A program made the translations under genes and the position numbers. The notes under the pieces were generated by a model. That model was not told the DNA's origin, did not search any database, and saw nothing but the letters and a program-made list of their open reading frames with translations. 7,622 nucleotides of DNA. Origin: Candidatus Methanoperedentaceae archaeon (lineage in GTDB: Archaea; Halobacteriota; Methanosarcinia; Methanosarcinales; Methanoperedenaceae). The stretch covers positions 1,723-9,344 of the forward strand of contig DUGO01000115.1 of NCBI GenBank assembly GCA_013331375.1. Direction: 5' to 3'. This document shows positions 4,906 to 7,622 of this stretch, in pieces (position 1 is the stretch's first letter; every line of letters starts with the position of its first letter).

Positions 4906-5658
4906 ATGAACGCCAGGTGGACATACTATTTCGTCCTGCCATCTGCTTTTATTGTCCTCTGGTATGCAGTCTCGGCAGCACACATATATCCCGTATATAT
5001 AATCCCGCCCCTGGGCATGGTGCTCGGGTCGTTTGCAGAACAGATAAATTCGGGAACGCTCTTCCAGAATATTTACTGGAGCATTGTGAGGGTAATCGCA
5101 GGGTTTGCGATAGCAGCCCTCATAGGAATCCCGCTGGGTATCGGCATGGGCTGGTCGAACAGCCTGATGCGGCTGGTTGAGCCCCTGACAAATATCATAC
5201 GCCAGATACCTCCCATAGCCTGGGTTCCCTTTGCTATGATATGGTTCAGAGCCGGGGTCGTTGAGTCCTCAGCGTTCATAGTTTTTATAGGTGCTTTCTT
5301 TCCCATACTGCTCAACACGATATCAGGGGTAAAGGGCGTGCCAGTCCTGTTCATAGAATCAGCATACACACTTGGCGCCAGCAGCAGGCAGATACTCACA
5401 AAAGTGGTCCTGCCAGCTTCGATGCCGAGCATACTCTCAGGGCTCAGGATAGGGCTCGGGATAGGGTGGATGTCTCTTGTGGCTGCTGAGATGATGGGTC
5501 AGGATTACGGTCTTGGGAGTTTCATTATCAATTCATCGACAGTGCTGCGCATGGACAGGGTCGTGGTCGGGATGATTACCATCGGGCTCCTGGGATTTTT
5601 AATGGACAGGATATTCAAGGGGTTTGAATCCTCACTCCTATCGTGGAGGGGGCGCTGA
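4906..5658 (+). CDS. NitT/TauT-type ABC importer, permease
   Basis: A 250-residue integral membrane protein with about six transmembrane helices, the usual size for SsuC/TauC permeases. The first helix is near residues 8-27 (FVLPSAFIVLWYAVSAAHIY). The conserved cytoplasmic EAA-type loop lies at about 150-180 (ESAYTLGASSRQILTKVVLP, then A-MPSILSGLRIGLG), with the typical glycine and the LP.. end that contacts the ATPase. RQIPPIAWVPFAMIWF (about 100-115) is the highly conserved central segment of this family. It would form a homodimeric channel. It starts two bases after the binding-protein stop and its own TGA overlaps the ATPase start as TGATG, so translation is almost certainly coupled. Confidence 0.93.
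   Translation: MNARWTYYFVLPSAFIVLWYAVSAAHIYPVYIIPPLGMVLGSFAEQINSGTLFQNIYWSIVRVIAGFAIAALIGIPLGIGMGWSNSLMRLVEPLTNIIRQIPPIAWVPFAMIWFRAGVVESSAFIVFIGAFFPILLNTISGVKGVPVLFIESAYTLGASSRQILTKVVLPASMPSILSGLRIGLGIGWMSLVAAEMMGQDYGLGSFIINSSTVLRMDRVVVGMITIGLLGFLMDRIFKGFESSLLSWRGR
5645..5652 (+). promoter_or_regulatory. Ribosome binding site that decides the ATPase start
   Basis: GGAGGGGG ends five bases before the ATG at 5658. An alternative GTG start at 5643 would place this element within the first codons of the gene, so the ATG is the better start; the extra residues MEGAL would be read from the binding site itself. Confidence 0.7.
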
Positions 5659-6431
5659 TGCTTGTCCTGTCAAACGTGTCCCGTACCTTTGTTTCAAAAG
5701 ACCATACTATCAGGGCACTGGCTGGCGTAAACATGGAGGTCAGGGAAGAGGAGTTCATATGCATCCTGGGTCCCTCAGGCTGCGGCAAGACCACGCTGTT
5801 GCGCATAATAGCCGGGCTGGATACGCCTACTTCCGGCGAGCTCCTGCTCGACGGCACCAGGATTGAGAGACCCGGGCAGGACAGGGGTATGGTGTTCCAG
5901 GATTATTCCCTGTGCCCCTGGAGGACTGTTATCGACAATATCGCATTCGGTCCCGAGGTACAGGGGGTGGCTAAAAAGGAGAGGTACGAGAGCGCCCGCG
6001 AATACCTGAGGCTGCTTGACCTTGAGAAGTTTGAGAACAGCTATCCTTATGAGCTGTCGGGCGGGATGCGCCAGAGGATAGCAATCGTACGCGCCCTGAT
6101 AAATAATCCCAAGCTGCTGCTCATGGACGAGCCATTCGGGGCGCTGGACGCCCAGACGCGCAATAACATGCAGGCTGAGCTGCTCCGCATATGGGAGAAG
6201 AAACACAAGACGATTCTATTCGTCACCCACAGCGTGGATGAGGCTGTGTATCTCGCGGACAGGATTGTGGTCATGTCTGCAAGACCCGGCACCGTAAAGG
6301 AGATATTCACCATCAACCTGCCCCGTCCCAGGATACGGACGAGCCTGGAATCAAACACAATAAGAGACAGGGTGCTGAAATCCCTGGGCACAGAGATAGA
6401 ACTCGCAGCTTCAACCATAAATAAATTGTAA
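5658..6431 (+). CDS. NitT/TauT-type ABC importer, ATP-binding protein
   Basis: A 257-residue ABC ATPase with every motif intact: Walker A GPSGCGKTT (38-46), Q-loop at Q81 in VFQDYSLCPWRTV, signature LSGGMRQR (133-140), Walker B LLLMDEP (153-159), D-loop ALD (162-164) and H-loop H191 in FVTHSVDEA. The 'L-PW-TV' pattern after the Q-loop and the SARPG segment near the end are hallmarks of the SsuB/TauB/NrtD group. It powers import through the permease encoded just upstream. The start ATG overlaps the permease stop (TGATG) and follows a strong GGAGG. There is no C-terminal regulatory domain and no fused solute-binding domain as in NrtC. Substrate is unknown. Confidence 0.93.
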   Translation: MLVLSNVSRTFVSKDHTIRALAGVNMEVREEEFICILGPSGCGKTTLLRIIAGLDTPTSGELLLDGTRIERPGQDRGMVFQDYSLCPWRTVIDNIAFGPEVQGVAKKERYESAREYLRLLDLEKFENSYPYELSGGMRQRIAIVRALINNPKLLLMDEPFGALDAQTRNNMQAELLRIWEKKHKTILFVTHSVDEAVYLADRIVVMSARPGTVKEIFTINLPRPRIRTSLESNTIRDRVLKSLGTEIELAASTINKL

Positions 6432-6454
6432 CTGCAAATTTGTATCGGTTACCG

Positions 6455-6570
6455 GCTCGCTTTAGCTTCTGTAAAATCGCAAGCGGGCTGGGGGGGATTT
6501 GAACCCACGACCTATGGATTAAGAGTCCATCGCTCTGCCTGACTAAGCTACCAGCCCAGAGAAAGCGAGC
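6455..6570 (-). repeat. 9-bp inverted repeat enclosing tRNA-Lys (leader-trailer helix)
   Basis: GCTCGCTTT at 6455-6463 and AAAGCGAGC at 6562-6570 are exact reverse complements. They flank the tRNA gene, four bases from its 5' end and 21 bases from its discriminator. The right arm begins about where the tRNA promoter would start transcription (near 6568-6570). In the precursor RNA the 5' leader and 3' trailer could pair and close the tRNA in a larger stem. Whether this aids maturation is inference. Confidence 0.6.
6484..6557 (-). tRNA. tRNA-Lys (anticodon CUU)
   Basis: Read on the minus strand, the 7-bp acceptor GGGCTGG/CCAGCCC pairs perfectly. The D arm is GCTT/GAGC with a 9-nt loop, the anticodon arm is ATGGA/TCCAT around loop CTCTTAA, and the variable loop is AGGTC. 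The T arm is GTGGG/CCCCC around TTCAAAT. The anticodon CTT reads AAG lysine codons. Base 6484 gives discriminator G73, and CCA is not encoded (the next bases are CTT). No intron is present. The T stem contains one U-C mismatch at pair 50-64, which is unusual. The gene has its own TATA box and lies 59 bp past the cdhC stop on the same strand, with the ABC importer converging from the other side. Confidence 0.95.
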
Positions 6571-6590
6571 ATCCTATACCGTTCTCCCGA

Positions 6591-6603
6591 TATATACGTT
6601 TCG
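6591..6603 (-). promoter_or_regulatory. BRE/TATA promoter of tRNA-Lys
   Basis: On the minus strand the order is CGAAACG (BRE-like, 6597-6603) then TATATA (6591-6596), a strong archaeal promoter. A start about 25 bases downstream falls near 6568, eleven bases before the mature tRNA and at the first arm of the inverted repeat. The tRNA can thus be made independently of cdhC. Confidence 0.7.
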
Positions 6604-6616
6604 ATGCACTCTGACG

Positions 6617-7622
6617 CTATTTCTTCTTCAGCACAATCCGGTCTATCGTGACCTTCGCATTCTTGAGCGTTATCCTGATATCCCCTCCGCCACCAGTCAT
6701 TGCGGGGAACGTGCCAGTGAGCGGCACCTGCGATAGCGGGAACTGCGGCAGACCGAACTGGGGCATACCTGCCTGCTCCGGCTGCGCCGTTTCCTGCGCT
6801 GTATCCGTCGATGGTGCGGCTTCAGCCTTTGCTGTCCACTTCGCAACTATCGGATGCGCCTTATCCTTAAGGAACGATTTCAGTGCGTTCAGGTCTTTCA
6901 CGTCATCCTCTGTGGGTATTTTGTCTACAAGCTCAGGAGGTATGTTCTCCCTCACCTTTTCCTTGAGGTTCTTGGGCATCCACACGACACGGTTCCAGCC
7001 TCCGTCAGACTGTATGAACTTGGGAGAACGGAAGTAGTTGATTCCGACGCCCAGGAAGCCTATCACCTGCTTGCCTCCGCCTGTCTGCCCAGCCATGGTA
7101 GAAAATGCAAGCCCGTTGGGCGTCGTCCCGCTAAAGTCCCTGTCCACCCAGCCGATGCCATCCACTTCCGGCATAAAGAATCCCACGACCTCAAAGCACC
7201 CGCAGGACGTATGGGGATACTCGAAGAACGAGTGCAGCTTTATGCGGGAATACTCCCCGCCTGAGAGAGCCGCAGCCTTCTCGTTCACGCCGCTGTACTC
7301 GCCTCCCACAGGGTCAACGAGCTCGCCTTTCTGTATCGCGAACTGCGGACCTTCGGGGTCAACCTTGGCAGCCGCGCGCCCGTCGAACCAGTTGATTGCG
7401 CCGCACAGCGATATCCTGTCTGGCGTGACCACGCACACGTTCGTTGGAGCGAATGACTGGCAGAGCGTGCAACCGTAGAACACATCCACATCCTCATCAT
7501 GGAGCCCCTTCGTGCGCGCGTCCCTGGCATCGTATACCTTCTTTGCTTCGGCAAGCTGCTTTTCGACCTCGGCGCCGTCCGTGATGTATGTCGCCTCTAT
7601 CTTCTCGATGAACGGCAGCTCG
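6617..7622 (-). CDS. cdhC: CO dehydrogenase/acetyl-CoA synthase beta subunit CdhC (5' end outside window)
   Basis: The frame enters from the right edge (first full codon at 7621) and gives 334 residues; an apparent GTG start at 7489 is internal, since the frame continues upstream as conserved sequence (KVYDARDARTKGLHDEDVDV). CdhC is the acetyl-CoA synthase subunit, joining a methyl group, CO and CoA at the Ni-Fe-S A-cluster. The A-cluster ligands are all present: CTLC, C and C with spacings 2, 8 and 9 (codons at 7471, 7462, 7435 and 7405), and CGC at 7196-7204, 67 residues after the fourth cysteine. This spacing is the same as in the Moorella enzyme (C506, 509, 518, 528, 595, 597), and its F512 equivalent is also kept (CQSF). 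A Pro/Gln/Ala linker and a basic closing domain (ITLKNAKVTIDRIVLKKK) end the protein, as in Methanosarcinales. About 130-140 N-terminal residues are missing. Confidence 0.96.
   Translation of the reverse strand, partial: ELPFIEKIEATYITDGAEVEKQLAEAKKVYDARDARTKGLHDEDVDVFYGCTLCQSFAPTNVCVVTPDRISLCGAINWFDGRAAAKVDPEGPQFAIQKGELVDPVGGEYSGVNEKAAALSGGEYSRIKLHSFFEYPHTSCGCFEVVGFFMPEVDGIGWVDRDFSGTTPNGLAFSTMAGQTGGGKQVIGFLGVGINYFRSPKFIQSDGGWNRVVWMPKNLKEKVRENIPPELVDKIPTEDDVKDLNALKSFLKDKAHPIVAKWTAKAEAAPSTDTAQETAQPEQAGMPQFGLPQFPLSQVPLTGTFPAMTGGGGDIRITLKNAKVTIDRIVLKKK

Noticed and set aside
3842..6431. Calling the importer a nitrate, taurine or molybdate transporter
   Set aside because: The family covers many small substrates and no residue seen here decides among them. 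Molybdate import would use ModABC-type proteins, which these are not; closeness to moaC is over 3 kb and proves nothing.
6432..6616. tRNA-Lys as an integration site with a duplicated 3' end
   Set aside because: No second copy of the tRNA end, integrase gene or compositional break is visible in the window.
7285..7554. Open frame of 89 residues on the minus strand overlapping cdhC
   Set aside because: It is a shadow of the conserved CdhC frame, which contains the cluster-A cysteines and continues without break to the window edge.

Overview
The window looks like chromosome from a methanogen-type archaeon of the Methanosarcinales or a close relative (ANME lineages included). Pointers are a CdhC-type acetyl-CoA synthase subunit, an archaeal CTP-dependent riboflavin kinase fused to a DNA-binding domain (RbkR), a PGF-pre-PGF surface-type domain, an archaeal lipoprotein, TATA/BRE-like promoters and a tRNA-Lys gene without an encoded CCA. 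The exact genus cannot be fixed from sequence alone. I see no insertion sequence, phage gene, CRISPR array or clear sign of recent transfer.

Layout. (1) 1-647, plus strand: the 3' end of an NAD(P)HX dehydratase gene (nnrD) overlapping moaC of molybdopterin/tungstopterin cofactor synthesis. (2) 657-1526, minus: an unusual membrane protein with two N-terminal transmembrane helices and a C-terminal PGF-pre-PGF-like domain. (3) 1571-2946, plus: a two-gene riboflavin operon, rbkR-ribB, whose promoter holds a perfect 16-bp palindrome set in a 28-bp symmetric element, a very good candidate for the RbkR operator. (4) 2968-3342, minus: a small winged-helix regulator with its own TATA box and an inverted repeat over its ribosome binding site. 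(5) 3506-3715, minus: an unrecognised 69-residue protein that is probably translated from a leaderless mRNA. (6) 3842-6431, plus: a complete ABC importer of the nitrate/sulfonate/taurine (NitT/TauT) type, made of lipoprotein, permease and ATPase, very tightly packed. (7) 6484-6557, minus: tRNA-Lys(CUU), whose leader and trailer can pair. (8) 6617-7622, minus: the 3' two-thirds of cdhC, with all six cluster-A cysteines.

How the parts fit. RbkR makes FMN from riboflavin using CTP and would sense flavin status to control ribB, which makes the four-carbon riboflavin precursor. moaC and cdhC belong to cofactor and central C1/acetyl-CoA metabolism. The importer's substrate cannot be read from sequence. 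The most interesting points are the RbkR operator placed over the transcription/translation start, the leader-trailer helix around tRNA-Lys, the PGF-pre-PGF domain with an unusual membrane anchor and possibly cytoplasmic location, the small leaderless gene with an inverted repeat around its TATA box, and cdhC ending without cdhD/cdhE directly behind it. I did not find a convincing wholly new multi-gene system.
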